This document shows, piece after piece, positions 51,453 through 61,367 of a stretch of DNA of 64,000 bases (position 1 is the stretch's first letter; each line of letters opens with the position of its first letter). The stretch comes from Amycolatopsis vancoresmycina (GTDB taxonomy: Bacteria > Actinomycetota > Actinomycetes > Mycobacteriales > Pseudonocardiaceae). A program made the position numbers and the translations under genes. The stretch lies in NCBI RefSeq assembly GCF_000716785.1, contig NZ_JNYY01000024.1:1-64000 (forward strand). The letters are read 5' to 3'. Under the pieces are notes generated by a model that saw only the letters and a program-made list of their open reading frames with translations, was not told where the DNA came from and made no database searches.

Positions 51453-54400
51453 ATGAGAAGAGCCGCTTCCGTCCTCGTCGCCGTCCTGGTGGCGCTGGGC
51501 GTGGCCTCCGGTACGCCGCCCGCAGGTGCCGCCGAGCCCGTGCACGGCTTGAAGGCCGAGTACTTCACGCCGTCGGCACCGGACGCGCACGACTTCGCCA
51601 CCCTGGCCGGGACCGCGCTCGACTCGGAGGTCGACCACCCGGACCTGACCTCGGTCTTCGGGCTGGTCACCGGGCGCACGGAGCACACGACCGCCCGGTG
51701 GACCGGGCAGCTCGCGGTGCCGAAGACCGGCGACTACACGTTCTACGCCATCGGTGACAACGGGTTCCGGCTTTTCCTCGACGGCGCCCCCGTGATCGAC
51801 CACTGGGTCGGCGACTGGGACACCGAGCAGACCAGCGCACCGGTCACGCTGACCGCCGGCAAGCAGTACGACTTCAAGCTGGAGATGTTCCAGGACACCG
51901 GCGGCGCCAACATGTTCCTGCGCTGGTCGGGCGCGGGCCTCGCGAAGCAGATCGTGCCGCTCTCGGCGTTCACGCCGCCGGCCGAGTTCGCCGTCGTGCC
52001 GCGCACGGCGGAGGTGTCCCAGGACGGCCGCACGCTCTCGGCCGGCTTCGGCGGCCGCGTCTCGGGAACCGGCGACCTGGCCGACCACCTGCGGATCGAG
52101 GTCGACGCGACGCCGATGCCGGTCTCGTCGATCACGACCGGCCGGGACCGGGCGACGATCCGGCTGGCCGAGCGGGTGCTCAAGGGCCAGCGGGTCACCC
52201 TCTACTACGACGGCGCGGGTGCGCTCGCGGTGAACGGCACCAAGATCGGCAAGTCCGGGCGCACGGTCTCGAACGCGTCGGCCGAACGGCTCAAGACGCC
52301 GTGGGGCGAGCAGGCCGACCCGCGCAACCCGTTGCCGGAGTACCCGCGGCCGCAGCTCGAGCGCGACAAGTGGGTCAACCTCAACGGCCCGTGGGAGTTC
52401 GCCGCCGCCAAGGAGGGTCAGCAGCCGGCGTTCGGCACGAAGCTGCCCGAGAAGGTGATCGTGCCCTACCCGATCGAGTCGCAGCTCTCCGGGCTCGAAC
52501 GGCACGAGGACCACATGTTCTACCGCCGCACGGTCACCGTCCCCCGCGACTGGCGGATCGGCGGCGGGCAGCGCCTCAAGCTCAACTTCGGCGCGGTCGA
52601 CTACCAGGCCACGGTGTGGGTCAACGGCAAGCTCGTCGCCGAGCACACCGGCGGCTACACGGCGTTCGGCGCCGACATCACCGACGCGCTCAAGCGCGGT
52701 GACGAGCAGGAGATCGTCGTCGCGGTCACCGACACGACCGGCCCGTACCAGCCCAAGGGCAAGCAGTCCGCGAACCCCGGCGGCATCTTCTACACCCCGT
52801 CGTCGGGCATCTGGCAGACGGTGTGGCTGGAACCGGTGGCGGACAAGGGCATCGACGAGATCAAGACGACCCCGGACCTCGCCACCAGCTCGCTGGCGGT
52901 GACCGTCGAGTCCGCGGGCACCGCGACCGCCACGGTGGTCGCCAAGGACGCGCGCGGCCGCCAGGTCGGCACGATCAGCGGACCGGCGAACGCGAACCTC
53001 AAGCTGCCGGTGCCGAACGCGCACCTGTGGACACCGGACGACCCGTACCTGTACCAGCTGGAGGTCAAGCTGGGCAGCGACCGGGTCAAGAGCTACTTCG
53101 GCATGCGGTCCACCGGCATCACGAACGTCAACGGGAAGCCGAAGCTGACGCTCAACGGCAAGCCGTTCTTCTCCCTGATGCAGCTGGACCAGGGCTTCTA
53201 CCCGGACGGCCTGAACACCGCGCCGAGCGACGACGCCCTCGTCTTCGACCTGAAGGCGCAGAAGGACCTCGGGTTCAACGCGGTCCGCAAGCACATCAAG
53301 GTCGAGCCGGCCCGCTGGTACTACCACGCCGACCGGCTGGGACTGCTGGTGTGGCAGGACTTCGTGTCCGTCGAAGACGGCAACAACCCCGCGGCGCAGC
53401 AGGCGTGGCTCAGCCAGGGCCTGGAAGAAATGCACCAGCTGCAGAACAACCCGTCGGTCTACGCCTGGATCGTGTTCAACGAAGGCTGGGGCGAGTGGGA
53501 CAAGGCCGCGACCGGCCGGATCACCGACCAGGTCAAGGCCGCCGACCCGAGCCGGATCGTCAACGCCCACAGCGGGGTGAACTGCTGCGCCTCCAAGGGC
53601 GACTCGGGCGCGGGCGACGTCATCGACCACCACGACTACAACAACACCGACCCGGCGCATCCGGACGGCAAGCGGGTCGCGATGGACGGCGAGCACGGCG
53701 GCTTCACGCTGCGCACGCCGGGTCACCAGTGGCCGGGTGCGCCGATCGCGATCTACAGCGGCGTGGCGGACAAGGCGGCGCTGACGGCGAAGTACGTCGA
53801 CAACACCCGCACGTTCTACCTCGGCCAGGCACGGGCCGAGCTGTCGGCGTCGGTCTACACGCAGGTCACCGACCTGGAGGGTGAGCTCAACGGGCTCTGG
53901 ACCTACGACCGCAAGCGCATCAAGGTCGACCCGGGTCCGGTCCGCGAGATCAACCGGCGCGTGATCGAGGCCGGCGCCGACGCGGGCAAGCCCTATCCCT
54001 ACGCGGGCAAGGGTGACTGGAAGCTCGACGAACGCGGCGGAACGACCGCGAAGGACTCGAGCGGCGGCAACAACCCGCTGACGCTCACCCCGGCCGGGGC
54101 GGCCTTCAAGGATGGCGCGCTGCAGTTCTCCGGCGGCTCGGCCGACACCTACGGCCCGGTCGTCGACACGACCGGGGACTACACCGTGTCGGCGAAGGTG
54201 CGGCTCGACCAGCTGCCCGGCAACTACTCGACCGCGGTGAGCCAGGACGGCCGGGAGCGGGAGAGCCCGTTCTACCTGCAGTACGGGCAGGGCGCGTTCG
54301 CGTTCAGCACCCCCGGCGGCAACCGGGCCCGGTACGAGGTCGTGCCGGAGGTCGGCCGCTGGTACGAACTCACCGGGGTGCGGGCCGGCACCGAGATCCG

Positions 54401-54587
54401 GCTCTACGTGGACGGCGTGAAGGTCGCGACGGCACCGGCCGGACCGGCCCTGGTCAGCACGGGCGCGTTCACGGTCGGGCGGGCCAAGTACGACGGCCGC
54501 AACGTCGACTTCTGGAGCGGCGCGGTCGACGACGTCCACGTGGTCGGCAAGGCACTGACGGACGAGGAGGTCGCCCGGCTCTCCTGA
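51453..54587 (+). CDS. secreted PA14-GH2-LamG multidomain glycoside hydrolase
   Basis: A 1044-residue exoenzyme. Signal peptide (MRRAASVLVAVLVALGV, cleavage near AGAA), PA14 carbohydrate-binding domain (about 30-170; YTFYAIGDNGFRLFLDG), GH2 sugar-binding domain (WVNLNGPWEFAAA, YRRTVTVPRDW), GH2 Ig domain, and a GH2 TIM barrel with acid/base Glu677 (VFNEGWGEWD) and probable nucleophile Glu747 (DGEHGG). A C-terminal LamG/concanavalin-like domain (about 875-1044) completes it. ATG 51453 is chosen because GAAGGG precedes it, while ATG 51438 abuts the operator. The substrate is likely a plant polysaccharide side chain; beta-galactosidase or beta-glucuronidase cannot be separated by eye. Confidence 0.9.
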   Translation: MRRAASVLVAVLVALGVASGTPPAGAAEPVHGLKAEYFTPSAPDAHDFATLAGTALDSEVDHPDLTSVFGLVTGRTEHTTARWTGQLAVPKTGDYTFYAIGDNGFRLFLDGAPVIDHWVGDWDTEQTSAPVTLTAGKQYDFKLEMFQDTGGANMFLRWSGAGLAKQIVPLSAFTPPAEFAVVPRTAEVSQDGRTLSAGFGGRVSGTGDLADHLRIEVDATPMPVSSITTGRDRATIRLAERVLKGQRVTLYYDGAGALAVNGTKIGKSGRTVSNASAERLKTPWGEQADPRNPLPEYPRPQLERDKWVNLNGPWEFAAAKEGQQPAFGTKLPEKVIVPYPIESQLSGLERHEDHMFYRRTVTVPRDWRIGGGQRLKLNFGAVDYQATVWVNGKLVAEHTGGYTAFGADITDALKRGDEQEIVVAVTDTTGPYQPKGKQSANPGGIFYTPSSGIWQTVWLEPVADKGIDEIKTTPDLATSSLAVTVESAGTATATVVAKDARGRQVGTISGPANANLKLPVPNAHLWTPDDPYLYQLEVKLGSDRVKSYFGMRSTGITNVNGKPKLTLNGKPFFSLMQLDQGFYPDGLNTAPSDDALVFDLKAQKDLGFNAVRKHIKVEPARWYYHADRLGLLVWQDFVSVEDGNNPAAQQAWLSQGLEEMHQLQNNPSVYAWIVFNEGWGEWDKAATGRITDQVKAADPSRIVNAHSGVNCCASKGDSGAGDVIDHHDYNNTDPAHPDGKRVAMDGEHGGFTLRTPGHQWPGAPIAIYSGVADKAALTAKYVDNTRTFYLGQARAELSASVYTQVTDLEGELNGLWTYDRKRIKVDPGPVREINRRVIEAGADAGKPYPYAGKGDWKLDERGGTTAKDSSGGNNPLTLTPAGAAFKDGALQFSGGSADTYGPVVDTTGDYTVSAKVRLDQLPGNYSTAVSQDGRERESPFYLQYGQGAFAFSTPGGNRARYEVVPEVGRWYELTGVRAGTEIRLYVDGVKVATAPAGPALVSTGAFTVGRAKYDGRNVDFWSGAVDDVHVVGKALTDEEVARLS

Positions 54588-54616
54588 TACCCGGCCCGCG
54601 CCGGGACACCGGCAGC

Positions 54617-54650
54617 GCGGGTGCCGCGCCACGCATCGCACGGCACCCGC
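54617..54650. terminator. hairpin terminator after the GH2 gene
   Basis: Perfect 10-bp arms (GCGGGTGCCG / CGGCACCCGC) with a 14-base loop, 30 bases after the stop codon. No T-run. Confidence 0.6.
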
Positions 54651-54748
54651 GTCGCCCGGGTCATCAGATCGGGCTACTTGCTGCGCGGACGCCGGCCGGC
54701 GGGTAATCCTGGACGCCTGGATCGCTCGGCGGCGAAGGCGAGGCTGGG

Positions 54749-56737
54749 ATGACGTCCGATGGCGGAGACCACGACCCGGCGGCGGACCGGCGGATCGGGC
54801 GGTGCGAGGACGTGCGGCGGGTGTTCGACGCCATGCCGGTGCTGGTACTGGGGATGGCGGGCCCGGAGCTCGAAGTCACCGCCACCACCGCCGCCTACCG
54901 CGTCCTCGCCGGCCGGTCGGAGATGATCGGCGTGCCGTTCCGCGAGGTGTTCCCGGAAACCATGGGGCAGCAGATCTTCGAGATGTTCGCCGGCGTCCAC
55001 CGCACGGGGAACCCCGTCCAGGTCCGCGCGATGCGAGCCCAGTTCGAACAGCAGGGCCGGCGGATCGAGGTCTTCGTCGACGTCATCGCGGTGCCGCAAC
55101 GCGGCGCCGACGGCGAGATCACCGGCGTCATCGCCCAGGTCACCGACGTCACCGAGCAGGAGCGGGAGCGGCTCGCCACCCAGGAGCGCGCGAACGTCGC
55201 CGAAGCACGCTACGCGCAGGCCCGCGGCGTGATCGACACCCTGCAGCGCGAACTGCTGCCCGCGGGGGTGCCGGTCCTCCCGCGGGTGGAGCTCGCCGCC
55301 AGCTACCTGCTCGCCGACGCCGACACCGCCGCCGGCGGCGACTGGTACGACGCCATCGCGCTGCCCGGCGGCCACGTCGCCCTGGTCGTCGGCGACGTCG
55401 TCGGGCACGGGGTGGCGGCCTCGGCGACCATGGGCCGGCTGCGCATCGTCCTGGAAGAACACCTCGCCGGCACCGGCGACGTCCTCGCCGCCGTCCGTGC
55501 GGCCGACGCCGCGACCGACCGCATCCCGGGTGCGCGCGCAACGACGGTCTGCGTGGCCGTGCTCGACCCGGCCACCGGTTTGCTGACCTACACCACCGCC
55601 GGCCACCCGCCCCCGCTGATCGTGCCCGCCGGCCTCGACGACGGCGGCCGCTACCTCGAAACCACCGCCGGCGGCCCCCTCGGCACCGGCGGCGAGCGCG
55701 TGGCCGCCACCGCCCGGCTCGCCACCGGGGACCTGGTGCTGCTCTACACCGACGGCATCCTCGAACGCCCCGGCCAGGACCTGGGCACCAGCACCGTCGA
55801 CCTCGCCCGGGTCGCCGCCGACGTCACCGCCGACCGGGCGCTGCCGGGCAGCCCCGGCCTGACCGTCGAGCGGGTCTGCGAGCAGACCATCGAGCTGATG
55901 ATCCGCGCGACCGGCCACACCGACGACATCACCCTGCTGGCGGCCCAGCTCACCCCGGCACCGGCCGCGTTCGCCCTGACGGTCCCGGCCGACACCGGCT
56001 TCCTGGCCACGATCCGCACCGAGCTGGACGACTGGCTCGACACCGCCCGGGTCGGCCGGGCCGACAGCACCGCGATCCGGCACGCCGTCGTCGAGCTGGC
56101 CACCAACGTCATGGACCACGCCTACCTCGACGCCCCGGACCTCTACCCGGTCACCGTCACCGCCGACCTCACCGACACCGGCCGCGTCGAACTGCGGGTC
56201 GCCGATCAGGGCCGCTGGCGCGAACCCCGCCCCTCCCCCGACCGCGGCCTCGGCCTGCACCTCACCTCCGACATCGTGGACGTCCTGCAGATCAGCCACG
56301 ACGCGCGCGGCACCACGGCGTTCGCGCGCCACCGCCTCACCCGGCCCGCCCGGCTGCTCACCGCCGAGTCCTGGGGCCCCGCCTCGAGCGCGCGGCCCGC
56401 GCCCCAGGCCGACCCGCTGATCATCCTGGACCAGCCGTCGGCGCCCCGGCCGCGGATCCGGGTCGACGGGCCGATCGACGGCGCCACCGCGGGCACCGTC
56501 GAACACGAGATCCTCGCCGCCGGCGCCACCGGCGCCCGCTCGCTCACCGTGGACCTCACCGGCGTCACCCACCTGGCCAGCGCCGGCGTCGCGGTGCTGC
56601 ACAGGCTCGCCGCGCTCCACCGCGGCAACGAGACCGAGCTCGTGCTGTTCGCCCCGGTCGGCTCCAACGCCGACATGATCACGACGCTGGTGGACCTGGC
56701 CCACCGCACGCTCGATCCGGACGACGCCACCCGCTGA
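54749..56737 (+). CDS. PAS-PP2C(SpoIIE)-HATPase-STAS partner-switching regulator
   Basis: A 662-residue cytoplasmic protein. PAS sensor (about 20-130; VFDAMPVLVLGMAGPELEV), SpoIIE-type PP2C phosphatase (about 165-400; GGDWYDAIALPGGHVALVVGDVVGHG and TDDITLLAAQL with metal Asps), RsbW-like HATPase_c (about 415-535; HAVVELATNVMDHAY, PSPDRGLGLHL) and STAS (about 560-655; LTVDLTGVTHLASAGVAVLH). All three partner-switch roles (phosphatase, kinase, antagonist) are thus in one chain. It likely controls a sigma factor or other output in response to a small-molecule, redox or light signal at the PAS domain. Confidence 0.92.
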   Translation: MTSDGGDHDPAADRRIGRCEDVRRVFDAMPVLVLGMAGPELEVTATTAAYRVLAGRSEMIGVPFREVFPETMGQQIFEMFAGVHRTGNPVQVRAMRAQFEQQGRRIEVFVDVIAVPQRGADGEITGVIAQVTDVTEQERERLATQERANVAEARYAQARGVIDTLQRELLPAGVPVLPRVELAASYLLADADTAAGGDWYDAIALPGGHVALVVGDVVGHGVAASATMGRLRIVLEEHLAGTGDVLAAVRAADAATDRIPGARATTVCVAVLDPATGLLTYTTAGHPPPLIVPAGLDDGGRYLETTAGGPLGTGGERVAATARLATGDLVLLYTDGILERPGQDLGTSTVDLARVAADVTADRALPGSPGLTVERVCEQTIELMIRATGHTDDITLLAAQLTPAPAAFALTVPADTGFLATIRTELDDWLDTARVGRADSTAIRHAVVELATNVMDHAYLDAPDLYPVTVTADLTDTGRVELRVADQGRWREPRPSPDRGLGLHLTSDIVDVLQISHDARGTTAFARHRLTRPARLLTAESWGPASSARPAPQADPLIILDQPSAPRPRIRVDGPIDGATAGTVEHEILAAGATGARSLTVDLTGVTHLASAGVAVLHRLAALHRGNETELVLFAPVGSNADMITTLVDLAHRTLDPDDATR

Positions 56738-56764
56738 ACCCGTGGCGGACCGGTCGTGGCCGGG

Positions 56765-59700
56765 TCAGCGGCCGTGGTGGGCGAAGGCGCCCCAGACGGG
56801 GATGCCGGTCGTGCCGGGCAGGGTCAGGTCGCCGATCATCGCCTCGGGCATGCCCTCCAGCCGGTCGCGAGCCGGGTCGAGCATCCACAGCTGGGCGGCC
56901 CGCAGGGCTTCGGCGGGCCGGAGCCCGTCGCGGACGAGGAAGTGGTGCACGGCGAACATCAGGATCGCGGTGCCGCGGTCGTCGGTGTTCCACCGGGAGC
57001 CGATCACGGTGACCGCGCCGGCGGCCAGGAAGGCGGTGGCGAGGGTCAGCGCCTCGTCGTGGTCGGCGGCGGTCAGATCGCTGCTGCACGAGGTCAGGAC
57101 GACGGTCCCGCCCGGGGCGTCCGGCTCGCGGCGGACGGCGTGCCGGAGCACGGTTTCGATGGGCAGGTCCTCGGTCAGCCTCAGCCGGGACGCCTCGGCC
57201 GCCGCGCCGACTTCGGCGTGGCAGCACAGATGCAGCAGCGAAGCACCGGCTGTGCCCGCCCCGGGGACGTGGGCCAGGAACGCGGCCGGTGTCGCGGGCC
57301 GCGCTTCCGGCAGCGGCGGCCCGTCGTCGCCGGGCTCGAAGCCGCGCAGATCGCCCAGCAGCCGTGCACCCGGGTAGAAGACGTCGTGCAGCACCAGCGC
57401 CTCTTCCGCGGCGAACCCGAGGTTGCCCTGGGGATCGGTCACCAGCACCGGGTCGCGGTCGAGGGGCTGCGGGGACCGGCGCAGGCAGTCCAGGAACTGG
57501 CGGGCCGACGCCGCGGTGGACAGGACCAGTTCGGTGCAGCCGAACCGGGACTCGCCGAGCCGCGCGGCCGGCCACGACACCACCCCCAGCCCGCCCAGCG
57601 GGACCAGCACGACCCGGCTCCCCCGGCCGACGACGTCCAACAGGGGCGCCAGCACCGTGGTGCCCGCCCAGTCGCACAACGCTTCCAACGCCGCTCGCCA
57701 CGTGCCGGCGTCGTCCTGGGCGGCCGCGGCGAACGCCGCGAGCGGCCCGCCGGGTCGCACCACTAGGTTCGGCAGCTCGCAGGTGATCGGCCGGCCGTCG
57801 CGATCGACGCCGATCAGCCGTCCCGGCGACCGGTCGGCGCCCGGCACCACGTAGACCAGCGCGTCGATGCCGTGGCCGGCCAGCCCCTCGGCGACGTCGG
57901 CCGTCGACGGCGCGGCGAACAGCCGGGTCCCGGCCGGGGTGCCGCGCAGCACCTCCAGCACGCGATGGCGGAGGTTGCCCGCCGTCACCGACTCGGGGCC
58001 GGCGACCGGCCGGTCCTCCCGCGTGTGGCCGGCCCACGCCTCGGCCAGGTCCGGGTGGCCGAGGTCGCGCAGCAGCTCCGGCACCTCCAGGGTCGACGTC
58101 GCCGCGTGCAGCGCCAGCCCGCGGCCGAGCTCGATCGCGCGCAGGGCCGCCTCGGCCTCGCCGTCGGCGAGGCACCACCCGGCCAGGGTGGCGGCGTCCG
58201 CGGCCGCGCCGCGCGCGGTGAGCACGGCGTGGCCGACGCCCGTCTGGAGCAGGACCAGACCCGCTTGTTCCTCGAGCGCCGCGAAGCCGTCCCGGCGCGC
58301 GAGTTCCCCCTGCCCGGCGGCCCAGCGGGCCCGGGCGAGGGTGCGGAGCACGTCGGGCCGCGTCACGCCGTCGGCCGTTTGCCAGGCCTGTTCGAGGTGC
58401 GTCACCGCGCGGCTCGCGGAATCGGCCGGTCCGGCGCCCCGGTCGTGCGCCGTCAGGTACGCGAGGCCCAGCAGCGCCCGCGTTGTCGTCTGGTGGTACG
58501 GCAGCGTCACCCGGCTCGCCCGGGCTTCGAGCCGTTCGATCGCGGCGGCGATTTCTGCGGGCTCACCGTCGAGGGCGCCGGCGAGCGCCGTCGTCGTGTC
58601 GGCCATGACCCCGAGCATGTCGGCGGAGTGCCCCGGCACGGGGCCGCCGGTCAGCCGTTCGCGCAGGGCACCGACGGACTCGCGGAGGTTCCCTTCGCCG
58701 GACAGCGCCAGGCGCAGCCCGGCGAGCCCCGACAGGAGTTCCGCGCTCGGCCGCACCAGGTGCGCCGCGGGCAGCCGGGCCACCGCCTGGTCGAGCCGTC
58801 CGACCGCAACGGCGAGGCCGGCGTCGTCCCCGACGCGCAGCGCCCGGCTCACCTCGGTCGAGGCCGCCAGCGCGGCGATCACCGCCGAGCCTTCGGCCGA
58901 GCCGTCGGCGGTCGGCTCCGCGGCCTTGGCCAGCAGCGACGCGGCGGAGTCCGCGTCCTCGAGCAGGCCGAGGGCGAGGTGCCGGTCGGCCAGGACGCCC
59001 CCGACCAGGCCGACCGCGACGGCGTGCAGTTCGTGGCCGGGCGGCAGCGTCCGGACGGCTTCCAGCAGGTCGGTGACCCCGGCCGTGGTCTGCCCGGCGT
59101 CGCCGTGGGCACCGCGCAGGATCGCCAGCATGGACCGCAGCACGAGGTCCGCGCCCTGCCGGTCCGGCCCGGCTTCGCCCGTCCGGGCCAGCACCTGGTC
59201 GACGACGTCCTGCGCCTGCGCGATCCGGTCCGGGGTCGCCTCCGCGGCGGCGGACGCCAGCAAGGCACCGGCGAGCTGCCGCCGGATGCTGTCCGACAGC
59301 GGGTGCTCGTCGGGCAGGAACGACGCCTGCTTCAGCAGTTCCGCCGCCTCCCGCAGGTCGGCCAGGCCGCCCGGCCCGGCCGCGCCGGCCAGGTGCGTCG
59401 CGAGGTCGGCTCGCAGCATCGGCGTGAGCATGTGGTCCTCCGGCAGCCCGGCCAGCAGCTCGCGCAGCCGGCGCGCCTGTTCGGCCGGCTCGGGGTCCGG
59501 CGCGATCACCGGCATCATCGTGCGGAGCAGCTCGATACCGGGGTTGGCGGTGGGCGGGGTACTGCCCAGCACCGCGTTGAGCTGCGCCACGGTCGCCTCG
59601 GACGGCGGCGCGCCGCCCGACTCCATCAGGTCGGCCAGTGGCGCCATGAGGTCGAACAGCGCGCGGATCTCCGGCGGCAGGGAGTCCGTGCCGGTGACGG

Positions 59701-60097
59701 CCGAGAGCCGGTCCCGCAGCTCGGCGAACCCCGCCGACAGCCGGCCCGGGCCGGTCTGCCCCAGCCATTCCGAGGTGCGCAGGACGGCGGAGAGATCGGG
59801 GACGGGATGGCCGCGCAGGACGGTCGCCGGCGTCTTGCCCACCATCGTCAGCGTCACCGCCAGCTGGGACATCCGGTCCCGTTGCCCGGCGGTGCTCGCG
59901 GGATCGGCCAGCACCAGATCGGCCAGCTCGGTGGCCAGGACCCGGTCGCCGTCCGCCCCGCCGTGCCGGACGTACCGGGCCGCCAGCGCCGCGGCCAGCT
60001 CGGCCCGGGCCGCGCGCTGCTCGTCGCCGCCGTCGGCGAGTTCGGCGAGCCGTCCGGACAGCTCGGCGATCCGGCGCTCGACTTCGTCCGCGGTCAT
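56765..60097 (-). CDS. CHAT-domain (caspase-like) protein with a long helical-repeat N-terminus
   Basis: An 1110-residue protein. Residues 1 to about 740 are Ala/Leu-rich helical repeats (TPR-like; for example AVTHLEQAWQTADGV). The C-terminal about 330 residues are a CHAT peptidase with the dyad His960 (LLHLCCHAEVG) and Cys1004 (VVLTSCSSDL), plus VVLVPLGGLGVVSWPAA and TVIGSRWNTDDRGTAIL. ATG 60097 has a GAGAGG site. CHAT proteases act in bacterial conflict and cell-death systems when activated by partners. It is divergent (148-base gap) from the cyclase-homology gene, and a TIR gene lies 1.3 kb away. Confidence 0.9.
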   Translation of the reverse strand: MTADEVERRIAELSGRLAELADGGDEQRAARAELAAALAARYVRHGGADGDRVLATELADLVLADPASTAGQRDRMSQLAVTLTMVGKTPATVLRGHPVPDLSAVLRTSEWLGQTGPGRLSAGFAELRDRLSAVTGTDSLPPEIRALFDLMAPLADLMESGGAPPSEATVAQLNAVLGSTPPTANPGIELLRTMMPVIAPDPEPAEQARRLRELLAGLPEDHMLTPMLRADLATHLAGAAGPGGLADLREAAELLKQASFLPDEHPLSDSIRRQLAGALLASAAAEATPDRIAQAQDVVDQVLARTGEAGPDRQGADLVLRSMLAILRGAHGDAGQTTAGVTDLLEAVRTLPPGHELHAVAVGLVGGVLADRHLALGLLEDADSAASLLAKAAEPTADGSAEGSAVIAALAASTEVSRALRVGDDAGLAVAVGRLDQAVARLPAAHLVRPSAELLSGLAGLRLALSGEGNLRESVGALRERLTGGPVPGHSADMLGVMADTTTALAGALDGEPAEIAAAIERLEARASRVTLPYHQTTTRALLGLAYLTAHDRGAGPADSASRAVTHLEQAWQTADGVTRPDVLRTLARARWAAGQGELARRDGFAALEEQAGLVLLQTGVGHAVLTARGAAADAATLAGWCLADGEAEAALRAIELGRGLALHAATSTLEVPELLRDLGHPDLAEAWAGHTREDRPVAGPESVTAGNLRHRVLEVLRGTPAGTRLFAAPSTADVAEGLAGHGIDALVYVVPGADRSPGRLIGVDRDGRPITCELPNLVVRPGGPLAAFAAAAQDDAGTWRAALEALCDWAGTTVLAPLLDVVGRGSRVVLVPLGGLGVVSWPAARLGESRFGCTELVLSTAASARQFLDCLRRSPQPLDRDPVLVTDPQGNLGFAAEEALVLHDVFYPGARLLGDLRGFEPGDDGPPLPEARPATPAAFLAHVPGAGTAGASLLHLCCHAEVGAAAEASRLRLTEDLPIETVLRHAVRREPDAPGGTVVLTSCSSDLTAADHDEALTLATAFLAAGAVTVIGSRWNTDDRGTAILMFAVHHFLVRDGLRPAEALRAAQLWMLDPARDRLEGMPEAMIGDLTLPGTTGIPVWGAFAHHGR

Positions 60098-60245
60098 GGT
60101 TGCCTCTCGTTTCTCGAGTGGACAGAGGGGACAAAAACGTGACAATAATCAGCCGGCCGCAATTTTGATCACGATAATGCGATCCCTGATCTGTCCTTCG
60201 TGAAAACCACCGTACACTGCGTGCCGACGGAAAGGCGGGCTCGTC

Positions 60246-61358
60246 ATGATTGCCGACGGGAAACCGGATGAATGGCCGCTCGGGCCCGCGGAACGGGTCG
60301 AGCTGGTTTCGGCGGATCCCGCGCTGCGCGGGCCCGGCGAAGACCGCGCCGTGCTGTCCGCGATCACCTTCTACGAGCCGCGCGCGCAGGCGGCCGGCGG
60401 ACACGGCGCGACCGCCGCACCGCCCGGGAAGAGGCTGATCGAACTGCACTACGGCGTCGGGCTCGACGTCCTGCCCGCCGGAACGGCTTACCGGTCGGCC
60501 GAAGTGTCCGTGAATTTCTCCGATGACTGCTGGGTCGTGGCGGCGCCCGATGTCCCCGAGGCGGAACACGACATCGGCGGCAGGCGGTTCCGCCACTTCC
60601 TCGGCGAGCCCGCCGGCGGGCGGACCGTCCGGACCCGGCTGATCGTCGAGATCCCCGCCGGCCGGACCGGCCTGACCGCGAGCATGACGTGCGCGGTGAA
60701 CCTGAAGCGCAGTGTCGGAGCCCGGTGGCACCGGGTTCCGGCGGTGGCGGCGAAGGAGACGTCGTACACCATCGACGTTTCCGGGCACCACAACGGTTCC
60801 GCGGTCCGGTTGTTCCTGGCGGCCGATCTCGTCGGCTTCGGGCAGCGCGACCCCCAGGGCAGCGGCCGGGTGCAGCGCAGCCTGGCGGACGTGCTCGACC
60901 GCGCGACCAAGGCGACCGGGATCGCCCCCGACGACCGGCAGGAGCAGGGCGACGGCCTGCAGCTCGCGTTCCCCCCGGCCATCGACGAGCGAGCCGTGCT
61001 GCGCGCGTTCCACCTCGAGCTGGTGGCGGCGCTGCGCGAGCACAACCGCGATCGGAAGCCGGGAGGGGCGCTGCGGCTGCGGGTCGGCATCGACCGCGGG
61101 CTGTCCGACCGCAACTCGATGGGCTGGGACCGGGCGGCACCGACCGCCGCCGCCCGGCTCCGTGACTGCGCGCAGGCCCGCGCGGCGATCGCCACGACCG
61201 GCGCGCCCCTGGTGCTGGTCGTGTCCGACCCGCTGTACCGCGACATCTTCCGCGACCCGGACCACGAGCCGCCCGGGCACGCCTTCACCGGAATCGCGGT
61301 CGACGATCCCCGCACGGGATTCTCCGCCAAGGCCTGGCTCCACGTCGACCGCGGGTGA
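60246..61358 (+). CDS. protein with a class III nucleotidyl-cyclase homology domain
   Basis: A 370-residue protein. Residues 1-180 are beta-rich and unrecognised. Residues about 185-365 match the cyclase homology domain: first metal Asp194 (VRLFLAADLVGFG), second metal Asp236 (EQGDGLQLAFPP), then LRLRVGIDRG and APTAAARLRDC. Both metal aspartates are kept; the transition-state Asn position appears as Thr300, with Arg304 retained. It could therefore be a divergent cyclase or a nucleotide sensor. It is divergent from the CHAT gene and converges on the TIR gene with a 9-base gap. ATG 60246 is the only reasonable start. The assignment is by motif reading and is moderately certain. Confidence 0.72.
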   Translation: MIADGKPDEWPLGPAERVELVSADPALRGPGEDRAVLSAITFYEPRAQAAGGHGATAAPPGKRLIELHYGVGLDVLPAGTAYRSAEVSVNFSDDCWVVAAPDVPEAEHDIGGRRFRHFLGEPAGGRTVRTRLIVEIPAGRTGLTASMTCAVNLKRSVGARWHRVPAVAAKETSYTIDVSGHHNGSAVRLFLAADLVGFGQRDPQGSGRVQRSLADVLDRATKATGIAPDDRQEQGDGLQLAFPPAIDERAVLRAFHLELVAALREHNRDRKPGGALRLRVGIDRGLSDRNSMGWDRAAPTAAARLRDCAQARAAIATTGAPLVLVVSDPLYRDIFRDPDHEPPGHAFTGIAVDDPRTGFSAKAWLHVDRG

Positions 61359-61367
61359 CGAGCCGGG

